NCBI RefSeq assembly: GCF_900451195.1
Contig: NZ_UGHR01000001.1
Coordinates: 868,001-932,000, forward strand
DNA: 64,000 bases
DNA from: Iodobacter fluviatilis
GTDB lineage: Bacteria > Pseudomonadota > Gammaproteobacteria > Burkholderiales > Chitinibacteraceae
Reading direction: 5' to 3'
The notes under the pieces were generated by a model. It made no database searches and was not told the origin of the DNA. It was given only the letters and a program-made list of their open reading frames with translations. Below are positions 18,275 through 26,735 of the stretch, in pieces; the stretch's first letter is position 1, and each line of letters starts with the position of its first letter. The position numbers and the translations under genes are program-made.

Positions 18275-19627
18275 GTGCCTGTCATTTCTCCCCGGCTTTT
18301 TAAAGCCTATGATATTCGTGCGCAAACTTCACTGCTTACCCCTGAAGCTGCCCATTTTATTGGTCTTGCTATTGGTGCAGAAGCACATCTGCGTGGTGTG
18401 AAACAAATTGCACTGGCAAGAGATGGACGTTTTTCCAGCCCCGCATTAGCCCGGGCATTGATTGATGCGCTGCTGGCAAGTGGGATAAATGTGCTGGATT
18501 TAGGCCTAGCCGCCACGCCATTGCTGTATTTTGCTGCCCGTCAGTATGCAGCTGGATCGGGGGTGATGATTACAGGTAGCCACAACCCTGCTGACTATAA
18601 TGGTATAAAAATTACACTGGCAGGCGAAACCATCGATGGTGAAGCCTTGCAGGCTTTACGGCAACGAATTGAAGCGGATGATTTTATCCAGGGGCAGGGT
18701 GAGCATACATCGTTGCATATTGCTGAAGCCTATTATGCTGCTGTACTTGCTGCATGCCCTTTAGAAAGGCGCTTTAAAGTTGTGGTGGATTGCGGTAATG
18801 GTGTTCCTGGCGCTTTTGCACCGGATTTATATCGCGCCTTGGGTTGTGAGGTAGTTGAGCTGTATTGCAAGGTGGACGGCGCTTTTCCAAACCATCATCC
18901 CGATCCTCAGGTTGAAGCCAATCTGGCGGATTTAAAACGGGTGGTGCAGGAGCAGCAGGCCGATATTGGACTCGCGTTTGATGGTGATGGCGATCGTCTG
19001 GGCGTGGTTACCCGCCATGGTGAAAGTATTCCCGGTGATCGCTTACTGATGTTGTTTGCTGCGGCGCTGCTGGAAAAGCAGCCGGGGCATGTTTTATATG
19101 ATGTGAAATCAAGTGGTTTAATTAGTGAGTGGGTGAGCCGCCAAGGTGGCTCCTGCGCTGCGATTCCTACGGGGCATGGCCATATGAAGCGCCATATGTA
19201 CGCTTCAAAGGCTTTGCTGGCCGGGGAGTTATCTGGGCATTTTGCCTTTAAAGACTGGCCTGATGATGATGCGCTCTTTGCAGGTGCGCGGTTTTTAAGC
19301 ATGATTGCTGGGCGCGATTTAGACCAGATGCTTGCAGCTTTGCCCCAGTCGGTTTCTACCCCTGAGTTACAAGTGGCTTTAGAGCAGGATGGCCATGGCC
19401 TTGTGGCTGATATTGCTAAAAATGCGGTTTTTCCGCGCGCCTTACGTATTTTTACGATCGATGGATTACGTATTGAATATGCGGATGGTTTTGGTTTGAT
19501 CAGGGCATCCAATACAACACCCGTGCTTACACTCAGAATGGAGGCGCAAACGGCGCTAGGCTTAGCCAGAATTCAGCAAGAGCTGGCGGCCGCCATTGCC
19601 CCTTTAGTGCTTCCCTGTTATGAGTAA
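18275..19627 (+). CDS. algC: Phosphomannomutase/phosphoglucomutase (AlgC/ManB type)
   Basis: Interconverts hexose-6- and hexose-1-phosphates for nucleotide-sugar, LPS and exopolysaccharide synthesis. The 450-residue alpha-D-phosphohexomutase shows all four loops: the phosphoserine loop MITGSHNPADYNG (Ser102), the metal loop AFDGDGDRLGVV (Asp236, 238, 240), the sugar loop GELSGHFAF, and the phosphate loop RASNTTPVLTLRME near the C-terminus. Start is GTG at 18275, with AAGGA 7-8 nt upstream overlapping the end of the preceding gene's stop region. The length is slightly below Pseudomonas AlgC (463). Co-transcription with the YheT hydrolase is likely. Whether glucose or mannose is the main substrate cannot be told. 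Confidence 0.93.
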   Translation: MPVISPRLFKAYDIRAQTSLLTPEAAHFIGLAIGAEAHLRGVKQIALARDGRFSSPALARALIDALLASGINVLDLGLAATPLLYFAARQYAAGSGVMITGSHNPADYNGIKITLAGETIDGEALQALRQRIEADDFIQGQGEHTSLHIAEAYYAAVLAACPLERRFKVVVDCGNGVPGAFAPDLYRALGCEVVELYCKVDGAFPNHHPDPQVEANLADLKRVVQEQQADIGLAFDGDGDRLGVVTRHGESIPGDRLLMLFAAALLEKQPGHVLYDVKSSGLISEWVSRQGGSCAAIPTGHGHMKRHMYASKALLAGELSGHFAFKDWPDDDALFAGARFLSMIAGRDLDQMLAALPQSVSTPELQVALEQDGHGLVADIAKNAVFPRALRIFTIDGLRIEYADGFGLIRASNTTPVLTLRMEAQTALGLARIQQELAAAIAPLVLPCYE

Positions 19628-19634
19628 TTTGTAA

Positions 19635-19664
19635 GGCCTTGATCCTGAACCGGGCAGCAAGGCC
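19635..19664. other. Inverted repeat after algC
   Basis: GGCCTTG (19635-19641) and CAAGGCC (19658-19664) could form a 7-bp stem 8 bp after the algC stop. No T run follows, so it is a poor terminator candidate; it may only mark the algC-nadC boundary. Confidence 0.3.
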
Positions 19665-19698
19665 GCTTATCCCCCAAAGATTGAATGATGGAAAAACA

Positions 19699-20532
19699 AT
19701 GATTCCTGCTTCTCACCTTATTGCCGCCCAAGTCTCTGCTGCTTTGCAGGAGGATCTGGGTATTTGTGACTGGACTGCTATGCTGATTGCTGACGATACA
19801 CGGGGCACTGCCACAGTTATTGCCCGGCAAAGCGCGGTGATTTGCGGCCAGGCTTGGTTTGATGAAGTGTTTCGTCAGGTGGATGCCGGGGTAAAAGTAG
19901 ACTGGCTGATCAAAGAAGCGGAGCTAGTTGTTGCAGATCAGCCGCTTTGCAATATTGAGGGCACAGCACGCAGTTTATTAACGTCCGAGCGCAGTGCTTT
20001 GAATTTTTTGCAAACGCTCTCTGCTGTAGCCACTGAAACGCGGCGTTATGTGGATTTAATTGCACACACTAAGGCAAAAATCCATGACACGCGTAAAACC
20101 CTGCCGGGGTTGAGGCTTGCTCAGAAGTATGCGGTCACTGCAGGCGGAGGGGAGAATCAGCGCATTGGTCTTTACGATGGCATACTGATTAAAGAAAACC
20201 ACATTATGGCTGCTGGTAGTATTGCCGCAGCCTTACATGCAGCCGAAAAACTTGCACCTGTTGGTGTTAGTATTCAAATAGAAGTAGAAACCCTGCATGA
20301 GCTGGAGCAGGCCTTACATGCGGGTGCGAAATTAGTATTGCTCGATAATATGAACCTGACCGATTTACGCGCAGCGGTTGCACTCGCAGGCGATCGTGCA
20401 GTGCTTGAAGCCTCGGGCGGGGTTGATGAGACCACCGTCAGGGAGATTGCCGAAACAGGCGTGCAGCGTATTTCTGTTGGCAAGCTTACTAAGGATATTC
20501 AGGCAGTAGATCTCTCTATGCGTTTTGTGTAA
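19699..20532 (+). CDS. nadC: Nicotinate-nucleotide pyrophosphorylase (carboxylating), quinolinate phosphoribosyltransferase
   Basis: Converts quinolinate and PRPP to nicotinate mononucleotide, CO2 and PPi in de novo NAD synthesis. The 277-residue product has the usual length. Motifs include ALQEDLGICDWTA at the N-terminus, ALNFLQTLSAVAT, HDTRKTLPGLRLAQKYAVTAGGGENQR split over the active-site Arg/Lys/His residues, IEVETLHELEQAL, LLDNM and EASGGVDETTVREIAETGV. ATG at 19699 gives the family N-terminus; the frame is open 20 codons further up without a better start. nadA and nadB are not nearby. It follows algC by 71 bp. Confidence 0.95.
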   Translation: MIPASHLIAAQVSAALQEDLGICDWTAMLIADDTRGTATVIARQSAVICGQAWFDEVFRQVDAGVKVDWLIKEAELVVADQPLCNIEGTARSLLTSERSALNFLQTLSAVATETRRYVDLIAHTKAKIHDTRKTLPGLRLAQKYAVTAGGGENQRIGLYDGILIKENHIMAAGSIAAALHAAEKLAPVGVSIQIEVETLHELEQALHAGAKLVLLDNMNLTDLRAAVALAGDRAVLEASGGVDETTVREIAETGVQRISVGKLTKDIQAVDLSMRFV

Positions 20533-20608
20533 GTAAGGAACTTTTGCGCTTAATTGTCTCTTAGCTTGTGTCAGTTTTTTTCTCATGTAGTTCTAAGGAG
20601 CTTTTCTT

Positions 20609-20908
20609 ATGAATACCAACAGTGAAACATTACTCGATCAATCACAAGATATCTTACAAGAAGCAGAGCAATTGCTGGTTGAAGCTTCTCAGGCTGGGGG
20701 CAAAGATGCCGAGGCGCTGTATGCCCGTGCTGTAGAGCGTTTGCGTGCTGCAAAAACCCGCTTGTATGAAGTTGAGCAAGTGGCCGTTGCAAAGGCAAAA
20801 CAGGCCGCAAAAGTAACTGATGAATATGTGCACGATCATCCGTGGCAGGCCATTGGTGTGGCTGCTGCGGTTGGTGCACTGGTAGGTATGTTGATTTCGC
20901 GTCGTTAA
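20609..20908 (+). CDS. ElaB/YqjD (DUF883) family ribosome-associated membrane protein
   Basis: A 99-residue, strongly alpha-helical, Ala/Glu-rich protein ending in the family motif DEYVHDHPWQAIGVAAAVGALVGMLISRR, one C-terminal transmembrane helix with a short basic tail. E. coli relatives (YqjD, ElaB, YgaM) tether to the inner membrane by this helix and bind stationary-phase ribosomes. AAGGAG lies upstream of the ATG. It is the first gene of a three-gene cluster whose members overlap or nearly touch, the same order as yqjD-yqjE-yqjK in enterics. Confidence 0.9.
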   Translation: MNTNSETLLDQSQDILQEAEQLLVEASQAGGKDAEALYARAVERLRAAKTRLYEVEQVAVAKAKQAAKVTDEYVHDHPWQAIGVAAAVGALVGMLISRR

Positions 20909-20910
20909 TC

Positions 20911-21303
20911 GTGAAGTCTTCGCCTCCATTTTTAGCGGGCGTGCGGCGGATTCTGGCGCAGGTGGCAGGTTTACTTGGTACGCATCTTGAGCTGTTTGGT
21001 CTGGAGCTGCAGGATGCTTTGCAGCGACTGGTGTTTGATTTTATTCTGGGTGCGGTCGCTGTTGTGCTGGGGGGCTTGTGCCTTGCGCTTGCAGCTGTTT
21101 TGTTGTTGATTATTTTCTGGGACAGCCACCGCATCGCGGTCGCGCTGGGGCTGATGCTGGTCTACGGTGGTGGCGCAATTGCTTTTGCCTGTTATTTAAG
21201 ACACCGCCTGAAGCATGCTCCGGATTTATTCCCCGCAACCTGTGCCGAGCTGGTCCGTGATCGTAAGGCTTTGCTTCATATTGCTGCTGAGGAAGACGCA
21301 TGA
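20911..21303 (+). CDS. YqjE-like membrane protein (phage-holin-type family)
   Basis: A 130-residue protein with an amphipathic N-terminus (LLGTHLELFGLELQDALQRL) and two hydrophobic spans (AVAVVLGGLCLALAAVLLLI and VALGLMLVYGGGAIAFACYL), as in YqjE of the actinobacterial/proteobacterial holin superfamily 3. Function is unknown; it is always linked to yqjD/elaB homologues. The GTG at 20911 begins 2 bp after the yqjD stop and gives a family-like N-terminus; longer in-frame starts would overlap yqjD by dozens of bases. The stop overlaps the next start by ATGA. Confidence 0.82.
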   Translation: MKSSPPFLAGVRRILAQVAGLLGTHLELFGLELQDALQRLVFDFILGAVAVVLGGLCLALAAVLLLIIFWDSHRIAVALGLMLVYGGGAIAFACYLRHRLKHAPDLFPATCAELVRDRKALLHIAAEEDA

Positions 21304-21566
21304 AATTAGCGCGCTTCTACCGTAAGCAGTTTTTGCAGCTTAAAGCTGAGCAGCAGCGCCAGGCGCTCAGACAAGAGCTGAAGTCTTTTGCTCAGCCAGT
21401 AAATTTATTGCAAGAAGGCTTGGCAATGAGTCAGCCAGGAGGCGGCGTACTGGGTTGGTTAAAGCTGGCCAGATTGGCTTTGCGCTCTGAAGGCATCAAA
21501 AAGCATCTTGCCCTTGCTCTGGCGGCGCTGCAGATTGTGCGTTTTGTGATAAAAAAGCGCAGGTAG
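21300..21566 (+). CDS. YqjK-like small protein
   Basis: An 88-residue basic protein, helical, with a hydrophobic C-terminal part (LKLARLALRSEGIKKHLALALAALQIVRFVIKKRR). It is third in the yqjD-yqjE-yqjK-type operon, and its ATG overlaps the yqjE stop (ATGA at 21300-21303), implying translational coupling. Role unknown; by context it is part of a membrane/stationary-phase envelope set. A terminator follows 27 bp after the stop. Confidence 0.75.
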   Translation: MKLARFYRKQFLQLKAEQQRQALRQELKSFAQPVNLLQEGLAMSQPGGGVLGWLKLARLALRSEGIKKHLALALAALQIVRFVIKKRR

Positions 21567-21593
21567 CAAGAATGATAAAGTGCTGATGAAAGC

Positions 21594-21622
21594 AAAAAGC
21601 CGGACATGATCCGGCTTTTTTT
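21594..21622. terminator. Bidirectional terminator between yqjK-like gene and chemotaxis receptor
   Basis: AAAAAGCCGGA (21594-21604), loop CATGA, TCCGGCTTTTT (21610-21620) plus T. It lies between two convergent genes and serves both strands. Confidence 0.9.
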
Positions 21623-21653
21623 TACAGGCAAAATGCAATTAACACGCAGGGCT

Positions 21654-23246
21654 TCAGCTGCTGCTCAGGCGGTGAAATTTAAAGAAGGCCAGCTGGCTGT
21701 CCAAATGGTTCGCCGCAAGTGTGAGCTCATTCATTTCACTGAGCATTTGTTCACTGCGTTGGCTGCTGGCTTGGGCATTGCCGCCAATATCATGCAATCT
21801 TTCATTGATCGCTTCACTGGAAGCGCTCTGTGCTTCCACAGAGGCCGTAATGGTCATCATCATCTTATTCACGGTGTTAGCAGCTTGATTTAATTCTTCC
21901 AATACTTGGCTGATGGTATGGCTGTCCTGCTGACATTCGCCCACACGGCAGGCCGCCGATTGCATGGCCTCCAGTGTTTCTTGTGTACACGTTTGCGTGT
22001 CATTCAGTATCCGGCGAATATCCTTGGTGGATTCAGCCGTCAGTTGCGATAGTTTACGGACTTCATCCGCAACCACCGCAAAGCCACGGCCATGTTCACC
22101 GGCGCGCGCGGCTTCGATGGCCGCGTTCAGCGCCAGCAGATTGGTTTGCCCGGCAATGTCTTCAATCATGCTGGCTACGTTTACGATTTGCTGAATGGCA
22201 TTAGTCAGCGCCTGCATCGTGGTTTCTATCTGATTAAAATCACCAGAGAGGGCTTGCAGCTTGAGTTTTGAGCCCTGTCCTGCTGAATGGGCAGCTTGGA
22301 CATTACTGAGTGATTGCTGGCTGATGCTGGCAGTGCGTACGGCTTGCTCACTGATATGGCTGATTGAGTTTTGTAATTGCACACTGCTGGAGCCTATTTC
22401 TAACAAATGATGACTTTGTAAAGTCGCTCCGTCATGGTTAGCCTTAGCAAGGTGGGTGACATGCGTGGCCTCTTCACGTGATAGTTGCGAGGCTTGTCTA
22501 GCCTGCTGGAGCGTGTTTTCCAACTGGTTGATAAAGCGATTCATCCCCCGGCCTAATTCACCTAATTCGTCCGGCGTTTCTGCAATACGCGACGTTAAAT
22601 CCCCCGACTCAAGTTTCGCTGTTTCAGCGGCCATATCATGTAAGCGGCTTTTGAGCTTGCGCGCAAAATGCAGCTGGCTGAGCACAATTAATAATGCACT
22701 GAGCAGCAGTGGTAAAAGCACAGTCAACAGAAGCTGATCAATACGCAAATTAATCGCTTTATTGGCGAGCTGAGACTGGGCCTGTAAGCCTTTTTCAAGC
22801 TGATTCAATACGCTGAGTGTGGGCTCTAAATCGTTTTTATAGATTTGCTCAGGAATACTAAGTGCATCCTGAGGGCTATCACTGGCGATGGTGATGGCAC
22901 TCTGAAATTGGGTTTGATAGTTTTTCCAGTGCCCGCTGAGCGTGGCTTCCAGTAGTTGTTGTTCTGTATTGGCCAGATGAGGCTTGATGATGGGAATCGC
23001 GCTTTGTACTGTTTGTCCGGCCGCCTCCAGCTGCTGTTTTGCATTTTCAGCCAGAGGATCTAGCCTAGAAATCATCAGCATGGTACTGCGGGCATGATTC
23101 AAGGCGGCAACTGCCGTCTGGCTATGGTGATGAAATTGAAAATCACGCGTCAGAGCATTGCTTTCCCATGTCATCCAGCTTGCGAGGGAAACGAGGGCGG
23201 CTACGGTAAATCCACTCACCCATTTTAATTGCGTGGCCATTTTCAT
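21654..23246 (-). CDS. Methyl-accepting chemotaxis protein
   Basis: A 530-residue inner-membrane chemoreceptor. TM1 lies at about residues 8-26, a periplasmic helical sensor (four-helix-bundle style) at about 27-170, and TM2 at about 171-190 ([20 protein letters not shown]). A HAMP follows ([27 protein letters not shown]), then the cytoplasmic coiled coil with the signalling hairpin [39 protein letters not shown] near 365-405. No C-terminal CheB/CheR-binding pentapeptide is seen; it ends FHRLSSS. The ligand is unknown. It is last in the minus-strand series glycosyltransferase, GlmS-like, receptor, but a 157-bp gap makes separate transcription plausible. The start is the first of two close ATGs (23246 or 23240); neither has a good ribosome site. 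Confidence 0.92.
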   Translation of the reverse strand: MKMATQLKWVSGFTVAALVSLASWMTWESNALTRDFQFHHHSQTAVAALNHARSTMLMISRLDPLAENAKQQLEAAGQTVQSAIPIIKPHLANTEQQLLEATLSGHWKNYQTQFQSAITIASDSPQDALSIPEQIYKNDLEPTLSVLNQLEKGLQAQSQLANKAINLRIDQLLLTVLLPLLLSALLIVLSQLHFARKLKSRLHDMAAETAKLESGDLTSRIAETPDELGELGRGMNRFINQLENTLQQARQASQLSREEATHVTHLAKANHDGATLQSHHLLEIGSSSVQLQNSISHISEQAVRTASISQQSLSNVQAAHSAGQGSKLKLQALSGDFNQIETTMQALTNAIQQIVNVASMIEDIAGQTNLLALNAAIEAARAGEHGRGFAVVADEVRKLSQLTAESTKDIRRILNDTQTCTQETLEAMQSAACRVGECQQDSHTISQVLEELNQAANTVNKMMMTITASVEAQSASSEAINERLHDIGGNAQASSQRSEQMLSEMNELTLAANHLDSQLAFFKFHRLSSS

Positions 23247-23403
23247 CGGATTTCATTAACTCAATATGGAAGAAACCGGCGAAGACTATGACTATTGTGT
23301 TGCATTTGCATGACAAAAAACGAGAGTTTTAAACCGCTGGTCTAATCAATCGTTACGCGCTTTCAGTAGGCTGTCGTTGGTATTTTGTAGTACGTATTAA
23401 TCC

Positions 23404-25191
23404 TTATGTTTTAGTTACAGACTTACTTAGAAATCTAGGGGTATCTACATCATTTTTTTGCAGGATAGCCGTATTATATGCAAGTGTTTGTAAGGCGATG
23501 CCGTACAAAATGGGGTTCAGATCATGCAAATTATTGGCCATGCAAATCACATGATAGTGCTCTGCAGACGACAGCCCAGCATCAGATAAAATAAATAATT
23601 CCCCATCTCTGGCCCTGATTTCTTGCAAGTTAGCGAGTAGTTTTTCGGTTAAGCGATTCCAAGGCAGGCATGCAATAACGGGCAAGTCTTTGTTTACTAA
23701 AGTCAGTGGCCCGTGGACTAACTCACCCGCAGGAAATCCAAAGGCGTGGATATAGGCCACTTCCTGCATTTTTAAGGCGGCTTCTTGGGCAAGAGGGTAA
23801 TAAAGATGGCGGCCAACAAAAAAGAGTTGCTTACTGGTAAAGATCTTCTGTGCCCATTCTTGTAATTGCCCGGTAATCGCTGAAAGTTCGGTGGCGGCTC
23901 GTGGCAGGCGACGTAAATCATCAATGGCGGCCGCTTCTGCAGCTGCAGAAAGATGATCGCGTAATTTGGCAAAGCAGAGCGCCAGCCGGTAGAGAGTAAG
24001 CAGTTGGGTACTGAATGTTTTAGTTGAGGTGATCCCGATTTCTGGCCCGGCCGCTAAAAACAGCTGAAATCGGGCCAATTGCATCAGGCTGCTGGGGGAT
24101 GCATTTGATATGGCGAGGGTGTGCTCATGCGCTAGGCTTTGTGCATATTTCAGCGCAGCAATGGTATCGGCGGTCTCACCAGATTGTGAAACAGCAATGA
24201 TGAGTGTGTTGTGGTGTTGCACTGCATCCCGGTAGCGGTATTCACTGGCTAATTCTACTGTGCAGGGTAATCCTGCCAGCGATTCAAACCAATAACGGGC
24301 CGTTAAAGCGGCATGGTAGCTGCTGCCGCTGGCCAGCAGCGTAATCCCTTCGATATCGCATAAAATACGCGCGGCATCATTATTGAGTAATTGGGCTAAG
24401 TTAGCGTCGCAGCCGGTGTCATCCAGAATGTCAGCAAAAATGCCTGCCTGTTCGTTGATTTCTTTTTGCATATAGTGATGAAAACCATGCAGCTTGATTT
24501 GGGTTTGCTGAAAGTTTTCGGTGGCTCTGATGCAAGGCTCCCCCAGCGGGTTGAGGAGGGTTAATTCATTGCTGCTTAATTTTGCCGTATCCCCAAGCCC
24601 CAGCCGGATCATTTCTGGCGCAATGCCTTGTAAAGCCTGAGGCTGATCTGAAAAAGCAATGCAGCGCACCCCTTTGGCAATAAAAAGGGGAATGTGGCGC
24701 GAGGTGCAGATGATCTCGCCAGTGTGTTCCGTAGACATCACGCTAATGGCGTAAACGCCAATGATTTCACTGGCCGCTAAATGGACGGCTTTTAATAAAT
24801 CGTGCTGGCTGCGGTAATGCCAGTGAATTAAATCAGCCGCCAGCTGTGCTGTATTGGCAGGCTCACTGATATAACCCAGAATGGATAATTTATCCTGTAA
24901 GGCTTCACTGTTTTCAATGAGACCACGACAACACACGGTAATTGAGTCACGGCTGCTGGCAATACTGCAGTGATGGGGTTGATCCCAATCGAAGCGGATC
25001 AGTACACGATGAGCGCTTTGTCCGTGCAAATGCATGTGCAGGGTAAGGGTTGGGCAGGATAAAATTTGTGCTGAAGCCTGATCGCTGATTAATGTTGCGC
25101 TGCAATGTCCTTGTTCAATCAGAGGGTAAAGCTGTTGGCTGATATTTTGCAGTACATTCTCTTGCGAAATCATTCCAAGCAAAGCGCCCAT
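23404..25191 (-). CDS. GlmS-like sugar isomerase with inactivated glutaminase domain
   Basis: A 595-residue protein with the full two-domain layout of glutamine:fructose-6-phosphate amidotransferase. The N-terminal Ntn glutaminase domain appears dead. The protein starts MGALLGMISQ where GlmS has MCGIVGAV, so the nucleophile Cys is Gly. The TRWATHG region reads IRFDWDQPHH, and HNGIIEN is CRGLIEN, so the oxyanion Asn is lost. The isomerase half (about 245-595) is well preserved: SGSSYHAALTARYWFESLAG, SQSGETADT, TSTKTFSTQL, LKMQEVAYIHAF and AGELVHGPL (catalytic Glu and His), and C-terminal RFLSKSVTKT (Lys590). GGAG before the ATG confirms the start. It could use free ammonia, run the reverse or another isomerisation, or regulate true GlmS. 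It is 86 bp downstream of a GT14-like gene. Confidence 0.9.
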   Translation of the reverse strand: MGALLGMISQENVLQNISQQLYPLIEQGHCSATLISDQASAQILSCPTLTLHMHLHGQSAHRVLIRFDWDQPHHCSIASSRDSITVCCRGLIENSEALQDKLSILGYISEPANTAQLAADLIHWHYRSQHDLLKAVHLAASEIIGVYAISVMSTEHTGEIICTSRHIPLFIAKGVRCIAFSDQPQALQGIAPEMIRLGLGDTAKLSSNELTLLNPLGEPCIRATENFQQTQIKLHGFHHYMQKEINEQAGIFADILDDTGCDANLAQLLNNDAARILCDIEGITLLASGSSYHAALTARYWFESLAGLPCTVELASEYRYRDAVQHHNTLIIAVSQSGETADTIAALKYAQSLAHEHTLAISNASPSSLMQLARFQLFLAAGPEIGITSTKTFSTQLLTLYRLALCFAKLRDHLSAAAEAAAIDDLRRLPRAATELSAITGQLQEWAQKIFTSKQLFFVGRHLYYPLAQEAALKMQEVAYIHAFGFPAGELVHGPLTLVNKDLPVIACLPWNRLTEKLLANLQEIRARDGELFILSDAGLSSAEHYHVICMANNLHDLNPILYGIALQTLAYNTAILQKNDVDTPRFLSKSVTKT

Positions 25192-25277
25192 ATTCTTGCT
25201 CCGGTATTGTGTTTCTCCTTTTAATTATCTGATATAAAATTTTTTTTACTTAAGCAATTGAGCAAGCAGCCGTGCTT

Positions 25278-26132
25278 TTAGTGTTTTGGGCATAAATAAG
25301 GCTTAAGCAGTTCGCTGACTTCTCCGTCCGCCGCAAATTTTCTGGCAAATAATGAGCTGCTGGTCAGCAGGCGGGGCAGATCATCAGGGGTAAATGTACG
25401 GGGCGACCATGCGCCACTTTCCCATTCCAGATCGTGTTGTGAATCATTAATAAGCTCTGCTGCTACAGGTGTATGCATCAGAATGGTTTGTACAAACATT
25501 TCGTCCGGCACCAGCGTCTGGCGAAAGTAGGCGATCACATCCGGATGATCCTGGCAAAATTGGATCAGGGCAAGGCAGGCCCGTCTGGACAAACACCACC
25601 ATTGAGATCCGGAATAAACCGTATGAAGTGAAGCGGGCAGCTTGCGCTCAAATAGCCCGAATCTCAGGAGCGGGCGTTGTATTTTTTGCAATAATTTGCC
25701 AGCGAGGCTGCCTTTCAGTGATTCAGGGTGATAGCTCTGGTAGCGGTAGCGGATATCAAAGTCTGGGTCTGGCTGGCGGCGAAATTCAATAAACCCGGTG
25801 TGATTTTTCAGCTGTCGGACGATCTCTGCATGTGGTTTAAGCGGGAAATCCTGGGCAGATAACAAAACCATATAGTCACAATCATCTTTGATTGCGGCGT
25901 CAATCAGTGCAAGCGTTGCTGCTATCAGTGAAAAACCTCCCCAGCGGCAAGCCTGCCTTGCAATAAATTGGGCTTCTTCAGGGGCTGCTGCTTGCATAGC
26001 GGTAAAATCACTGGCTGCGGTATTGGCATCAACATGAATATAAAGCCGGGTATTTTCAGCAAAAAGCTGCTGACAAAGGCGGCCTAATTGAGCGGGATGA
26101 GCGTGGCTCAGGATTAAATAGCCAATACGCAT
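25278..26132 (-). CDS. GT14-like (Core-2/I-branching type) beta-1,6-N-acetylglucosaminyltransferase family protein
   Basis: A 284-residue soluble glycosyltransferase. The N-terminus MRIGYLILSHAHPAQLGRL, the IHVDAN segment, MVLLSAQDFPLK (in place of the usual LLSGQDYPL), GSQWWCLSRRACLALI and LVPDEMFVQTIL are the conserved blocks of the Branch (GT14) family. Animal members add GlcNAc in beta-1,6 branches; bacterial members usually sit in polysaccharide clusters and often have no known acceptor. ATG 26132 is chosen; longer starts (to 26264) only add a poorly conserved, AT-rich leader. It probably forms an operon with the GlmS-like gene 86 bp downstream, linking amino-sugar supply to transfer. 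Confidence 0.85.
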   Translation of the reverse strand: MRIGYLILSHAHPAQLGRLCQQLFAENTRLYIHVDANTAASDFTAMQAAAPEEAQFIARQACRWGGFSLIAATLALIDAAIKDDCDYMVLLSAQDFPLKPHAEIVRQLKNHTGFIEFRRQPDPDFDIRYRYQSYHPESLKGSLAGKLLQKIQRPLLRFGLFERKLPASLHTVYSGSQWWCLSRRACLALIQFCQDHPDVIAYFRQTLVPDEMFVQTILMHTPVAAELINDSQHDLEWESGAWSPRTFTPDDLPRLLTSSSLFARKFAADGEVSELLKPYLCPKH

Positions 26133-26376
26133 TCGGATTTCCATTTTATAAATGGTTTTAATTTTAACCCGAATCATTTTTAAATAAATGATCTTATGCA
26201 CAAAGGCTAATATTCGGGCGTAATACTGTGAATGCCCTGAAGCGCTGTGAGTGGCGCTGCACAAGCCTTACGGCTCATCCGGCTCCTTGTTTTTTTACGG
26301 GCTGGCAGGTGGAACCGGGGATATTGAAACGTAGAAAAATTGAATGACAAACAGCATGTGGAGCCAGGTAATTAAA

Positions 26377-26436
26377 CCTCTGTTATTGAATCCGGGTGAA
26401 ATCGTGCAAAACCTTCTGTTATTGCCGGGGTAAATC
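26377..26436 (+). repeat. Imperfect 25-bp direct repeat upstream of xseB
   Basis: CCTCTGTTATTGAATCCGGG.. (from 26377 to 26403) and CCTTCTGTTATTGCCGGGGT.. (26412-26436) are imperfect tandem copies in the 372-bp divergent spacer between the glycosyltransferase and xseB. Meaning unknown. Confidence 0.35.
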
Positions 26437-26447
26437 TCTGATCAATA

Positions 26448-26476
26448 TTGACTGCATAGCTTCAGAGGACTAAAGT
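26448..26476 (+). promoter_or_regulatory. Promoter of xseB-ispA-dxs
   Basis: TTGACT (26448-26453), 17-bp spacer, TAAAGT (26471-26476): a good sigma-70 match ending 28 bp before the xseB ATG. It would drive the three-gene operon. Confidence 0.65.
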
Positions 26477-26504
26477 TTGCGGTTTTATTCGGGATATTTA
26501 GCGC

Positions 26505-26735
26505 ATGCCGAAAGCAACTAAAAGCCCCGTTAGCTTTGAGGCAGGACTTCAGGAGTTAGAAGGCCTGATTGCTGAAATGGAAGCGGGTAATTTACCGCTG
26601 GAAACAGCCCTCACTACTTATAAACGTGGCACCGAACTGTTGCAATTTTGCGAAAGCCGCTTAGCCGATGCAGAGCAACGGATACGTGTGCTTGAAGGTG
26701 CGGAGCTCAAGCCTTTCTCTGCGGATAAAGAATAA
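26505..26735 (+). CDS. xseB: Exodeoxyribonuclease VII small subunit
   Basis: A 76-residue protein, the usual length for XseB. The motifs SFEAGLQELEGLIAEMEAGNLPLETAL and GTELLQFCESRLADAEQRI are the conserved two-helix core. Several XseB subunits bind each XseA to form the single-strand-specific ExoVII nuclease used in mismatch and recombination repair. xseA is not in the window. It is the first gene of the classic xseB-ispA-dxs operon; its TAA directly abuts the ispA ATG. Confidence 0.95.
   Translation: MPKATKSPVSFEAGLQELEGLIAEMEAGNLPLETALTTYKRGTELLQFCESRLADAEQRIRVLEGAELKPFSADKE

Noticed and set aside
18907..19512. Minus-strand 201-codon frame opposite algC
   Set aside because: Antisense shadow of a conserved gene with no ribosome site or motif.
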